Source: Albugo candida
Taxonomy: Eukaryota > Oomycota > Peronosporomycetes > Albuginales
Direction of reading: 5' to 3'
Assembly (NCBI GenBank): GCA_040437565.1
Contig: JBDOQK010000014.1
Coordinates: 124,001 to 188,000, forward strand
Length of the DNA stretch: 64,000 bases
The notes beneath the pieces were generated by a model. It was not told where the DNA came from, made no database searches, and saw only the letters and a program-made list of their open reading frames with translations. Within the stretch, counting starts at the first letter, position 1. Each line of letters begins with the position of its first letter. The position numbers and the translations under genes were made by a program. Shown here piece by piece: positions 46,089 to 57,020 of the stretch.

Positions 46089-46092
46089 ATAT
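46076..46092. repeat. (AT)n tail of the SINE
   Basis: Short AT microsatellite at the SINE 3' end that overlaps the start of the target duplication. Confidence 0.75.
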
Positions 46093-47296
46093 ATAACGTC
46101 GGGCTGAATATCCTTCAAAACCAGAAAGACGATCAAAATGGCAGTATTCGAAAGGCTGGATGGAACTGTAAACCTTCGAAAATTGGTATGACACGTTTTC
46201 GAAGATGCCGTGATGTAACCATAAATGTTCCAACTCGTTCTGAATCCAGTGCATCCTACCTCTCCCGTGATGACCAATGTGTCAAATCAGATGACTCTTG
46301 TTTGATTAGGGAGATTTTCAGACGATTCTCGAAAGTTGAGAGCGTGAAATAGATGGAAAATAATGTATCTTCTCCTTGTTTGTGCTCTGACATAAAACGG
46401 TCTACCACTTGTATTTGGTTGGATCCAAGTGATAAGACAAATCGTCGAGTGAACACGTTGTAGTATCTGAATTTCTTCGTTGTAAAGTCGACCCAGCAAC
46501 TTTTTCAAGCCATATCCGATGTGTCCAGCTCTTCGTCGTTGTAATAGTTGGCGACGAAGTCTTCCTTCATTGGATATGTCAAACAATTTTCGAAACGTCT
46601 GATTTGGTTCGTTCACCTGCCCAGATTGCATCAAACGTTTTCCGTACTCGGATTACGAGTAGCAGCTTCGTAATGTAATTGTTGGGCGCAGTGAAGCCAC
46701 ATCCGTCGTTCCATGAAGTACTGACGAAATTGTACAACATGCAAATCTGATATTGTAATGCTCCAATCCATCTGGTGCCACATTTTAAACGTGTGTTTCA
46801 ACCAAAAAAATGTTCTCTCCCATAAGCTGTCATAATTTCGTCGAAGCAATTGTCCAATTCGCAAGACTAATCGTCGACGCATCGTATGCGAGCTTCTGAA
46901 GGAATTGAAAACGTTTTAGATTCATTCATCCACAGAACTTGTAGTCCACCATCTTGTCGGCAAAAATAAAATTCTTTGCTAAGTAGGTGAACGTGTTTCG
47001 AATCTTTTTTGTGCTAGCACAAATCCATTTAACATCGATTGCCACTATCGAATAGTCTTCGCTGGTATGTCCACGTGCATCGTAAAATGTCACAGACGTG
47101 ATGAAATCATCGTCTGCGAAATCAGTAGTCGACCACGACCAGTTCGTGCACGCCGAAACCATACAACAAACCCATCATAAAAACCCTTGGCAAGAGTTGA
47201 GATAACCATCAAATGAGTCGGTGTATGGACAACATGAATACCAAATAGTTGACCGAACCGTTCGGACCCTTTATGGCAAAGTAGTAATACGTGGTC

Positions 47297-47525
47297 TGTC
47301 GCTATTAGCGCACGGAATGAAAAGTCGCTTTACTGAAGGGAGGCAAGAATAGAAGTAAGTATATTATTCATGACTATTAGTTTTTTCCTACGGCCTTTGT
47401 TTGGATACGAAACCACCGCGTCGGGACAGTCCATAGCAGCAAGTATACGATACAGCTATTTAGATTCTTGGACCGTTTTACCAAACTCTCGACGGATCGC
47501 AATGTGAAGTCGTTTCTTTCCAACA
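47297..47525 (-). repeat. 3' LTR of copia 2
   Basis: Direct repeat of 52032-52262. Shared blocks include AGGGAGGCAAGAATAGAAGT and CCACCGCGTCGGGACAGTCC. Confidence 0.9.
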
Positions 47526-47649
47526 CTCCTTCCTCACGACGCCGTGTTTTTGTTACCTCAGTTCATTTCCTGATCCTTGCTAGTTTCGCGTATCAGCGAG
47601 CACAGTCCCATCAATTGCTGTAGTCGAACAGCGCTAAATGCCTTCGTAA

Positions 47650-47913
47650 TCAGATCAGCCGCCATCTCTTCGGTGGGCACATAAAGGGCTTTACGATGCC
47701 CCGTTTTGTACAATCTTCGATGAGCTTGAGCTTAATGTCGATGTGCTTGGCTCGCGTACAACTTTCTTCGTTTCTCATCTGTCGGATAGCTGATTGATTG
47801 TCTATCTCCATGAGCATAGGTAATTCCACGTCTATATCCAGCACAACAATTGGCTCGCATAATCCCAGGAGATCTTGACCGGCATGTGAAGGCGACGTGA
47901 ATTCCGCTTTCAT
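47650..47913 (-). pseudogene. copia 2 RNase H remnant
   Basis: E-I-D-N-Q-S-A-I-R-Q-M and R-A-K-H-I-D-I-K-L-K-L-I-E-D are typical of copia RNase H. The upstream catalytic part continues in another frame (47732-48220). Confidence 0.8.
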
Positions 47914-48144
47914 AGTCGATAGCGATACTGATGCTCACTTCCGGCACGTCCAGCCCACTATCATGTAACCCACACGAAAGATCGCTCCGCCTACCGACCT
48001 GCGGCCAGTCTTGTCTCCTGTAAAGTCCGCATCGCTTGCGCTTATAGGATGCACAGTAGTGATTTGATGGGCCTGTTTCTGACCAAGCTGAAACTTGACG
48101 TTCTTGGTTATTTTCAAATACGTGGCATCTTTTTAGCTCGATTA

Positions 48145-49380
48145 TCAGTCGCTTACCGTAGGAGCATGAGCTCGATGCGTAGCTCGGTGCACCGCATACG
48201 CAATGTCCGGCCGTGTCCATCGAGCCAACCTGAACAGCGATCCCATGATTGACTGAAAGTGTTTCAGTGATGCTGATACGACTGGCCCATCCCCGGGAAG
48301 GATCGGGTCGGCTTCCCGTATGTTAGTATCATTATTGAGCCCTATGGGTGTCATCACGTGGTGTGCATCTTGTAGGCCGAACTTTGATAGTAGCTCATCA
48401 ATTATTTGTTCTTGATCAATGCTATAACCAAATTTCGAAGAATGTGTAAGTTGCATCCCTAGAAACTTGCTGACGACGCCCGAGTCCTTGATATGGAGCG
48501 TTACCAATTGTTATAACACATCATCCACTCAAAACTTCGATGTCCCGGTTACCAGCAAATCGTCAACATATACTCCGACGGCAGTCTTTCCATCGTGATC
48601 TTCTTTGTAGAAGAGGCACGAGTCTCCGACACGTAGTACGAAATCGACACGAAGGGTAGTTCTGCATGTAGAAGTTGCGCCCAGAGTCTTCCAGCTTGTT
48701 AAAACCTATAAAGACTGCGCTGGAGTCGAAGCACCACTTGTTGTGTGTGCTGAGAACCACAACGCTGGAGCTCCTTCTCACTCACTTTCATTCCTTGTGG
48801 AACATATGGTTAAATGTACAGATTCGGTTCAGTAGAGGCCTTACATACGCATTAGGCACGTCCCCATGACGCACCGGTACACCCCATGTCTCGGATTGTG
48901 CAGGATAACCTTCCCAGCCGTCATGTCTATAACGGCGACGAATGTTAGTGTATAGTTTTTACCAAACGACTGTTCATTCCCGCCCGCCACCATGCGTGCT
49001 TTGTAGCGCTCGACGTTTCCGCTAGCATCTTTTTTTGTCTTGAACGACCACGTTGCGTGAAGAGGGAGCATTTCATCCGTGCACAATACCATCTCCCAAG
49101 TGTCATTGGCCTTTAGTGAATCTATCTTCGAGTCAGGATCGTGCCCCCACACCACAAACTTGGCACTATTCACGGCTTCTCTCCAATTCTTCGGATTCGC
49201 ACGATAATCATATCTCGTCATCATGTTCATTGCTGGATGATTGACTGAATCTTTGTTTAGATTACTTCTTGTTCCGCCACGCTTGCCGCGCTTCTTGAAG
49301 TTTCTCGTTACCACTCGCATCTCATCCCCATGTTCAACATCGCTGGTTGTTTCTGTCCATATGTCACATAGATCGTCCAT
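48145..49380 (-). pseudogene. copia 2 reverse transcriptase remnant
   Basis: An N-terminal 179-codon frame (49380-48841) includes S-L-K-A-N-D-T-W-E-M-V and Y-K-A-R-M-V-A-G-G-N-E-Q, the RVT_2 start block. A frame change precedes the catalytic Y-V-D-D-L-L-V box (48570-48550). The C-terminal frame 48507-48145 has S-K-F-L-G-M-Q-L and T-R-P-D-I-A-Y-A-V-H-R. The fingers/palm sequence between 48840 and 48600 is scrambled by frameshifts. Confidence 0.82.
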
Positions 49381-49454
49381 CTCTAGATGCTGATTTGACG
49401 CCTATGTAAATTAGATCAGCGGTCTTCTTGTTGTTAGCTTCTTCCGCGTTGTTT

Positions 49455-50516
49455 TCATTTATTTGACGAACAAGTTGCGCGTTTGCATCCTCGCTGAGGG
49501 TCTAAATATTTTCGACGTGTTGCGTTTTTTGCACCGCGCGGTCCTTGGTGAACATCACCTTTTACCCTATTTTTTTGTCTCTCTTGCCAATAAGAAGTCT
49601 TTTCTCTCCATGCCGATCGAGGGTCTTGTGTTTCGGATTTCGGATTGCGGTGCAAGGGGAGCCAAAAATAACGGAATCCGTCAACTTTGGGCTGGAACCC
49701 GTCAGAACTTCGATTGACGAAGCACGATTCTCATTTCCTCGCGTCGGGCTGCGGTTGAGAATGTAGGACGCATATTCTGCAGCGTCACCCCAAAAACTCA
49801 ATGGCAGCCCCGATACAAAAATCATGGGGCGCACCATGTTCATTACTGTTTAATACAGACGCTCCGCCTTCTCCTTCGACTCTTGATTTCCCGCTTCCGA
49901 TCGCTGACATCGCAACTCAGGATTTGTAATAAAACGAGTCGAAGACCCTGTACTCGCCTCCACCATCGTGGCGTAGGCAGTGAAGCCTACAGTTAAAGCG
50001 CTTTTCAGAGTATACGACAAAGTTCTCGAATGCCTTGGTCACCTTGGCCTTCGTTTTTGTCAGAAACTCCCGGCAGTAATTGCTTTTGTGATCCACGAAA
50101 TTAATAGGGTACCTGTTTACACACTTGTCGATTAAAGTGATTGGACCCTTGATATCGCTACAGATAGCGCCACCTACTCGCTCGATAGGATCATTTATTC
50201 CAGTGTCTTTTTTCTACTGTTTATTGTGCGTCTGCTTGCCCTTCGCGCATGTTATGCACGCTGGCATTTCTTTTTTCGTAAGAATGATGCCGCTCTCTGG
50301 TTCGTTTGCCATCCTATCAATGGTTTTATAAGCCACATGCACATTTCGCAAGTGAAAATGCAGTATACTTCCCGCTTGTGCATCGGGGATTGTTGATTTG
50401 ACAGCTTCAAAGAGAGCTGAAAAGATGCAGTCTTCAGCTTTCCTGGCACCTAGTCCAACTACATCCTCGGTCAAGACACGTACCACCAATACATTATTTG
50501 CTGTCTTTGACAACAT
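49455..50516 (-). pseudogene. copia 2 pre-integrase and integrase remnant
   Basis: The pre-integrase frame 50516-50214 ends C-I-T-C-A-K-G-K-Q-T-H-N-K-Q. The integrase core continues in other frames (I-C-S-D-I-K-G-P-I near 50150). Its C-terminal part 49843-49562 has G-L-P-L-S-F-W-G-D-A-A-E-Y-A-S-Y-I-L-N-R. Stops separate them. Confidence 0.8.
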
Positions 50517-50685
50517 CGTAGACCTTAACTGTCGCTGCGTCGGACCATCAAGCGCGTGCGTTTATCATAACGAAGTTCAAAACCTTTTTCTTCGATTCAT
50601 CCATACGAAAGCTTATTCCACGGAAGATCTGCCGAGTAGTAGATGTCGCTAACTTTGATGCGACGAAGATCACCATCGACGCGTA

Positions 50686-51333
50686 CTACAAAACGGCGTT
50701 TCCTTTGAGCTTCTTTTTCAGACTCTCTTCATTTGGAAGCAGGCATTCTTCATCACATTCTTTTATATTGCAAAGTTGTGATGGTGTCGTCACCAGGTGA
50801 CGAATCGATCCACTATCCAAAATCCATTGACATGTGGCGTCGAAATTGTCTGCAAATTTCAGCGCAAAGTCCTTCTTGACTTCTTGCTTGCACACGCGTT
50901 TGAAATGACCTTCTTTTCCACACTTGAAGCAGGCATCTGGTTTTCTTCTTTGGCGCTCTTTACCTTTTCTAAGTCGTCCAACATTAGTTCTTTTAACAGC
51001 GGCCACCGTTGGCTTGCTTCCCTGGCGAATGCTTGGATCATTTAGCTGCGTAAAATGTGGCAGTTCTTTTGCATGTCGTAAGTTATCTTGACGCAGAGTA
51101 TTTAGTCGTGCCAATAGCACGCCCTGAAATTCACCCGAAGAGCTGGCAAATTTGGCAATGTTTTCGAGAACTTGGTCGTTAGCACCATCGACATCATCAC
51201 TCAAAGCCGTCAAAGCCATCAGGTGCAGTATGTGATCATTCCACGATACAGTCTCCTTTTTCTTCGATGCGGAGAGCTTGAGCGCTTGTGATTTCGAACG
51301 TCGCGGACCGAACTTGTTGTTCAGTCGGTCCAT
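50686..51333 (-). pseudogene. copia 2 gag C-terminus, zinc knuckle and protease
   Basis: A 215-codon open frame. It holds the end of capsid, the nucleocapsid CCHC knuckle C-F-K-C-G-K-E-G-H-F-K-R-V-C (about 50935-50894) and the aspartic protease start W-I-L-D-S-G-S-I-R-H-L-V (about 50830-50795) with an intact D-S-G. Gag and protease are fused in one frame, as is usual in copia. Confidence 0.85.
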
Positions 51334-51434
51334 TTAGTACCAAACTTGAGGTCTCTCCTCGTACCAGATCTACACCTGGATGTGAAAGTGGTGTCCAGCT
51401 TTACTGGATCGATTTCGACAGAGGATATCCAGCT

Positions 51435-52027
51435 TTATTTCGTAGTCCACATGCACCCACTGAGGTCTTCAGCGATCTTGACCTGACGCAGAAATCGTTT
51501 CCGCCAGGGTCCAAAACCTGACCCGAGGCCTGGGTACACCTCATCGCCGTCGTAGTTTTCGAAGGCAAGCTTCAGGTCCTTTATCTGCAGGGGTCTTAGC
51601 GGTGAAAAGTACGACGGTGCTGGCACTGGCCTGTACGTCGGACTCGTTGGTGGCTGAATGGGTGCTCCTTGTCTTCCACCTTCCTCACGCAATCATTGAT
51701 GCCCCTGTCCTGCAGCGTGAGTTCGCGTTGGACTCCGTATCAGCTCGTCTTCAAGCGAGGTATCGTCATATTCCGGCCAAGTCCCACGCGCGTCTCCGCA
51801 TGAGCGCGAAAAGTGCTGTTGCCGGCGGACACAACCGAAGATTTCCGAGCTTTAAGCCTGGTGACGCGAGCTCTAATGTCATCTTTCAGTTCAGTGACCA
51901 TATCCAGAAGCCTTGACATGTTCTCGTCCGCACTTGAATCCTTACTGGCTCCATCGTTGTTGGTGTGAGGCGCGGCTGGCGCTTGGGCTTGCTCTCGAGC
52001 AACTTGCTCCATAGGCGTTGGGCTCAT
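51435..52027 (-). pseudogene. copia 2 gag N-terminal region
   Basis: The frame 52027-51740 starts M-S-P-T-P-M-E-Q-V-A with its ATG inside the primer-binding site. The next frame (51692-51435) holds the capsid block L-G-S-G-F-G-P-W-R-K-R-F-L-R-Q-V, equivalent to that in the copia fragment at 37.0 kb. A frameshift near 51720 separates them. Confidence 0.7.
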
Positions 52028-52031
52028 AACC
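52016..52031 (-). promoter_or_regulatory. Half-tRNA primer-binding site of copia 2
   Basis: GGTTATGAGCCCAACG on the minus strand directly follows the 5' LTR. Its first 13 bases equal those of copia 1 and are complementary to the initiator tRNA anticodon arm. Confidence 0.8.
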
Positions 52032-52262
52032 TTTCGTTAATAGCGCACGGAATGGGATGTCGCTTTACTGAAGGGAGGCAAGAATAGAAGTAATTATATT
52101 ATTCATGACTGTTAGTTTCTCTTCCTACGGCCTTTGTTGGTTAGGAAACCACCGCGTCGGGACAGTCCATAGCGGAAGACATACGAGACCACTATTTAGA
52201 TCGCTGGGTCGTTTTACCAAAACGTCCGACGGATCGCACTGTGAAGTCGTTACTTTCCGACA
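52032..52262 (-). repeat. 5' LTR of copia 2
   Basis: Pairs with 47297-47525. Begins TGTCGGAAAG on the minus strand. Confidence 0.9.
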
Positions 52263-52320
52263 TGGACACGGCATGGTCCGATCCAGTAAGAGCACGTACG
52301 ATTTGCTCAAGTTGAGTTAC
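52263..52320 (-). mobile_element. LINE D continuation to the right of copia 2
   Basis: TGGACACGGCATGG-CCG... continues the LINE C sequence at 29510-29570 (ACGGCATGGCCGGAT, TTTGCTGAAGTTGA), showing copia 2 split this LINE. Confidence 0.7.
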
Positions 52321-52328
52321 CGCCCTAC

Positions 52329-52641
52329 CTCAGTTAAGGGTGTTCACCCGTAGTACTTTCATTAAGACACTGTTTGTTACGACATTTTGGTGGTCATCTA
52401 CTATACCTTAATCACTAGTATGTAACGCTTTGAAGATCCCGGTCCAGCTCCTGTTATTTTCTGGTGTAGTTGCTAGTGGTCTTAAAACGTCCATAGCTTC
52501 ATGGATTGGCTTGATATTTACGTGGAGGATCTTTGCCTCCGCCGAGGGGACCCGTCGCGACCCATTTGCCACCGCGGATTTCAAACTGGCGTGCACACAA
52601 TCGGAACACATGTACACTAACCGTTACACCCCCGGCGGTGG
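52329..52641 (-). mobile_element. tRNA-derived SINE, family 2, copy 2
   Basis: Aligns with 11323-11626 from GTTCACxCGTAGTACT to the tRNA-like head (CCGCCGGGGGTGTAACGGTTA on the minus strand). The head abuts the head of the following family 1 SINE. Confidence 0.7.
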
Positions 52642-52647
52642 TAAAAT

Positions 52648-52873
52648 GTCCTAGCTAAGTCGGTTAAGCAAGCGAACCCCCTCCTAAAGGTCGTTTTTTT
52701 CTCCCCGGCAGTGCTGGCAGGGGCTTGAGCCAGCCCAAGCAAGAAACTTGAGTATATCTGCCTCCCTAGGGTTGAAGCCAGACTTGAGTGATATTCATAC
52801 AGTCAGGGCTCATGACAGGATAATGAATGCAGTTCTAAGACCCAGATAAATAGTGTAATGAAATTCTTGACAA
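52648..52873 (+). mobile_element. SINE family 1 copy, divergent head
   Basis: The head GTCCTAGCTAAGTCGGTTAAGC is followed by the family 1 body CTGCCTCCCTAGGGTTGAAG...GTGTAATGAAATTCTTGACAA. The right junction to copia-like DNA is shared with 35095. Confidence 0.75.
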
Positions 52874-54750
52874 TCAATACGGATCTGCATCTGCGCTCAC
52901 CAATGTCTCTCTTCATCTGAGAAGCACGGGCTTATTTCCCGTGTTCACATGCTAGGCAATACATTTGTGCATGGTTGGTCACTTAGTTCCTGAGTGTGTG
53001 TGTCATAAGAGCACCGGGCTCAATAGTACCAGAACTTAAATGGTCAAATCGCTGAAGAAAGTAGACAAGACTACCCATTTGCACAACTTGGCCAGATTTA
53101 AGTGTAACTAAAGCGCTCATCACAATCTCGATAACGTGGCGATGCTCTTCTTTGAGAGCAACACGTTTTAAAACCATTATGTGATTCTTTGTGGTCAATC
53201 AAAACACTGCATATCCATTTCAACAAAGCATGCCCTTCACGTTTATTTACCCAATAAACACTCATGGTCTGCGAAGTGGCCGGCAGGCACCAAATTCGGT
53301 ATTTAATCATTTGAAAATCAAGTCCATGACAACTCAATATCAGTGTATACGTCATCAACAAAATGTGCAAGCACACTCCACCACGTTTCGTAGCCTGCAA
53401 CGAAGTCCAATCTCGATAAATTACAGTTCGCTGCGTGCAAAATCTTAGCCGAGGACAACATTGACAAATCACGAACCAAGTGGTAACTTACACCAGTCTC
53501 AAGAATTCAATCATCATCATCAAGCACATCGTCGCGCCCATTGTTAGCAAATCCCCACTTATTTCTCCTACCAGATCCAGCACTTTTCTACTCTAGACTC
53601 TTTTCATTTTGCTATGCGTCGGCAATTTCCAGCGATGTGACCAACTTGACTGCATTTATGGCATTTTATCGTTTCGGTGACTGAGTTCAATAGATCACCA
53701 CCAGCCCTTCTGTCTCACGCTGAATCATCCTTTTGTTCTTGAACAAACGAACAAGTTCTCAGGAATAGCCAGTTGATCTGAGGTAAACCTCTCGTATTGA
53801 CCTATGATCAAGTCATGAGACTCGGCATGTGCATCCTTTTTGATTTTCAGCAGTTAACTCTTGCTCGAGATTACTAGAATCTGCAAGGTTACTGCACAGA
53901 GCAAGAGGTCGTTACAATACTGGCCTATTTGCTTTCAGTTTGCAAACATCATGATCGTCTGTTTCTTGGAAAAGATAATGCGCTTCAAGTTTGCCATCAT
54001 GTTCATAAAAAATATAAGTTGCGGTATCATCCCCCATCCAGCTTTTCACAAGAGAGTTATCCAAATCGTGACATCTTGTACTTTTCTGACAAACAAAATT
54101 ATCCGTTCAGTCGTCAAGAGCAACAGGGGATGTTGCACATTGCACAAATTAAGCACTTACTCGTTCCTCGAAAACTGCAGATCCATCAGAGGCTCTATTA
54201 TGATCTTTTTCTCAGTGTGATTGATAGAGCTTAGATCCATTTCGCCTGCTGCATTACTCCCATCGGTCTATGAGTGACAAGTAATCCAGCTCCTCTTGAA
54301 CATTCTGCAGCCCCTTGCCGCAGCTCATGCTGAATCTGATAGTGCGTGCGCTGTCGTTCATGTGCAAACTGGTGATGGTGATTTTGCTTGCATCCGCTGT
54401 TTTCTCACACAAGCAGCCGGACCATGTCCTCTACTGACCTCAAAAAAAGCTGAGGTCTGTGGACCGGTTCCAAGATCCGCTACAGCTTCTGGTCGTGTGG
54501 ACAGCCTCATCAACCGAATACACCACACGTTGCCGTAACTTGTCGATCAGTTTGTCACTTAGTAGAACCTCAACGAATACCCTCGAATGAATCCAAAAGT
54601 GAGGAATTCCTGGTGAGCTTCTCCGCGATGTCGCCACCTGGAACGACTCCACAAGATTATTCACATCATTCCTCCCGAGCGTCCAAGTAATTATCGGTGG
54701 TTTTCCTCTCCTTCCGTGAGCGGTCACCTGCACCTGCACCTCCTTCATGA
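52874..54750 (-). mobile_element. copia fragment related to 35.1-37.8 kb
   Basis: Shares with the 35 kb fragment the pre-integrase end (G-A-L-M-T-H-T-L-R-N at 53010-52983), the middle segment with H-H-D-R-L-F-L-G-K-D-N-A read on the opposite strand (53945-53990), and the gag segment W-I-H-S-R-V-F-V-E-V-L (about 54600). It is more decayed than the 35 kb copy. No LTRs were seen. Confidence 0.6.
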
Positions 54751-55158
54751 ATGCATTCCCTCCGTATTATGTAGTGGTAACCTTAAACTATTATTGTTCG
54801 TTCATGCTGAAAGAGAATGCGAACCTGCACACGAAACATTTCGGGATGCGATTGACGACACAACCTCTTTTGTTTTTGGTATCTGTAGAGGATGGACAAG
54901 GCTTTAGGGCTACAACCAACCGATTGATTGGTGAGGAACTTTTAGCAGCACGAAAGTGTGTGATCTGTAGGCAGAAATAACCTAAATATAGTATGCTATT
55001 ATCACCGTGCGAGTCTATAACTATTTCTTAGAGTAAGTATATCACCAACAGAATAAGCGGACCCTCATATGCAATTTTATTTACACCTTTATTTCTTCGT
55101 AATTCGTCTCTTCTGTCACCCATACATTGTAGCAATTTGGATGCGACCAGAGACCTGT
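54751..55158. other. No gene assigned
   Basis: Short open frames exist on the plus strand (54747-54980), but nothing recognisable. Probably repeat-derived. Confidence 0.4.
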
Positions 55159-55700
55159 CTATGATTTGGTCAGTTGAACACCATCTAACAAAATTAATGG
55201 CTTCGACAAGAAAATAATACTCTTTGTTCGACCGTCGAAATCGATTCTTGAAGCATTTACCGTATTGTGCCAGTGTTTGACCACCGCAGTGGCTTTCTGA
55301 GTCTGATTAGAGCATCTTGCTGTAACTTCTCGGGAAAAAATGCAACAAATTTTGTTCAAAAACTGCAGACATCACGTCTTCTTGCATAACATCTGGCGGC
55401 GGTTTTCGATCAACTGCCCATCCTTCAAGTTCACAACTTGAGTAAAACGAAGTGAGTGCTTTCGCCATGACTACTGGAAACGTTTCTGCATACTCTGATA
55501 ACCAATCATGCTGTATTGACCGCAAATCCTGCCGACCAATGAATTTCACGTGTTTGACACGCGCAAGGATGTTCAAGCACAAATAGAATGTAGCGGATAT
55601 TTTGTAACTTCGAAAGCAAGTGCTCCTGTAAGGCGATGCTTTGTACGCTCAAAGCGCCCCAATAATCGCTATTCATTAGATGATACAATTAAATTGTTGC
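55159..55700 (-). pseudogene. Unrecognised broken gene
   Basis: Three overlapping minus-strand frames read like real protein: L-Q-E-H-L-L-S-K-L-Q-N-I (about 55640), then, after a frame change, K-F-I-G-R-Q-D-L-R-S-I-Q-H-D-W-L-S-E-Y and K-P-P-P-D-V-M-Q-E-D-V-M-S-A-V-F-E (55582-55307). A last frame runs to 55159 (I-D-F-D-G-R-T-K-S-I-I-F-L-S-K-P). Balanced amino acid composition suggests former coding. I cannot name a family, and small introns instead of frameshifts are possible. Confidence 0.35.
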
Positions 55701-55769
55701 TGTTTGTCTTCATTAAAGCTAAAAACATGAAGCCATTTGCAGCCAACGAATGTGAAAAAAGAAAGTAAC

Positions 55770-57020
55770 TTCATCTTCTTCCGCACCGACACAAATGCGG
55801 TATAGTAGAAGTTTCTGGAGCACCATCCCTTTTTCTCATGAAAGGGAATGTGTCTTATGATTTTTCATGTTGATACTTTCTTTGAGAGTATTTTGAGTTG
55901 ACACCTGACTTTATTCCTTATAGCATTTACGATTGGAACCGTGAGTAATGATAATCTCACAACTATATTCACTTGAGGTTTAATAAGTCGAGGTATCTAA
56001 TGCATCGCGAAATACCTTCCAACGTAGATTGATTGTGTCTTCACTTTATGCTTTGGAACACGAAGTTCAGTGTTCTGCACTGTGTAGATCTTATGTTGGG
56101 GAATTTTACTTATGCAGATTAGATTGCTTGAGGAAAACACGTACCGAGATTAATGTTATCCTGATACTCTGGCCCACTATCCTCTTTTTTTTTGCTCCAC
56201 TTAGGCTTTGCTGCAAGTCGTGATGCACATTGCTAGAACTCGTTACGGCAAGGCACTAAAGCAAAGTTTTATCAAGTTTCGTTTGAGCGTAGCACCATTG
56301 GCTTTCTGATTGAACATCAAATACAATATCTGTTAAAACCGTTTTTCATGACGTTATTTCTGCTCTACAAAATGGACTCCAGGATCAACGTAGGAGTACT
56401 ATAGATATGTTTCATACGTCGATATAAGTTAATTATGGGCTCTCACATAACCATCCGATATGAAAAACTATGATTTATATATTGAGACGCGTGCAAAACA
56501 AGCAATAGGCTCGATAGCGCCCTATGTTTTGAACGAAGCATTTTCCGGAGCTCCGCTCGAGCTGAAAATACAAGGCGCTGATTGGACAAATATACTCTAG
56601 TCGGCACTGCACACCGTGAGGAACAATTCAAAGCTAGCGTATCATTGTCACAGAGCAAATGATGCAACGTGATGCGTAAATTGTACATCGTGCCACTAGA
56701 GCATGGTAATGGCATCCCACGTCTGGAGTATGAAATGCAGATGTGAGCTGTTAAAGATAGAGTTATATACACGTGAGTGATTGTGGCTCTCTTGGTGTCG
56801 AAAAAAGCGATGGCGATAATAAGAGTTGGGTAAGCAAGTGCCGCAGATGAACACGTAAGATGCAAGGCGGTGCCAAATCAGCAAAAAGATGAAACAGGAA
56901 CAGCCAGATGGACACGCATGAGTGACAAGGAAAGTTTGAGAAAGTAAAGTCGACGAGAGAAATCAGTGGGAGTTGAAAAGCTTGTAGGACAATCACGTAT
57001 GTAGCAGGCTATAAGAAAAA
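55770..57020. other. No gene assigned
   Basis: A 140-codon frame at 56443-56865 (minus) has no recognisable domain and an unlikely composition. Otherwise nothing is seen. Confidence 0.4.

Larger units (their letters stand above)
45205..47296 (-). mobile_element. LINE relic D, left part
   Basis: Carries the post-RT and C-terminal ORF2 segments shared with LINE C and E. These are F-Y-D-A-R-G-H-T-S-E-D-Y-S near 47080, Y-E-A-A-T-R-N-P-S-T-E-N-V near 46650, and a degraded zinc-binding module at 45613-45855. The K-S-R-C-K-C-N-S-D-P tail lies near 45340. The LINE is split by a SINE at 45871-46088 and by copia 2 at 47297-52262. Its continuation is at 52263-52320. Confidence 0.72.
47297..52262 (-). 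mobile_element. Ty1/copia LTR retrotransposon 2, nested in LINE D
   Basis: LTRs of about 230 bp at 47297-47525 (3' LTR) and 52032-52262 (5' LTR). The primer-binding site GGTTATGAGCCCAACG abuts the 5' LTR, and a purine tract ending GGAAGGAG abuts the 3' LTR (reverse strand, about 47526-47537). Target duplication is TGGTC (47292-47296) versus TGGAC (52263-52267); LINE C has the empty site TGGAT at 29510-29514. The order gag, protease, integrase, RT, RNase H is clear. Frames are longer than in copia 1 but still broken. LTR sequence differs from copia 1, so it is another family. Confidence 0.9.

Noticed and set aside
49463-49766. Plus-strand proteins within copia 2
   Set aside because: They are antisense shadows of the integrase region on the minus strand.
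54751-54980. 77-codon plus-strand gene
   Set aside because: No recognisable domain and next to decayed copia sequence; support too weak.
56443-56865. 140-codon minus-strand gene
   Set aside because: No domain, no signal peptide and a composition typical of chance frames.
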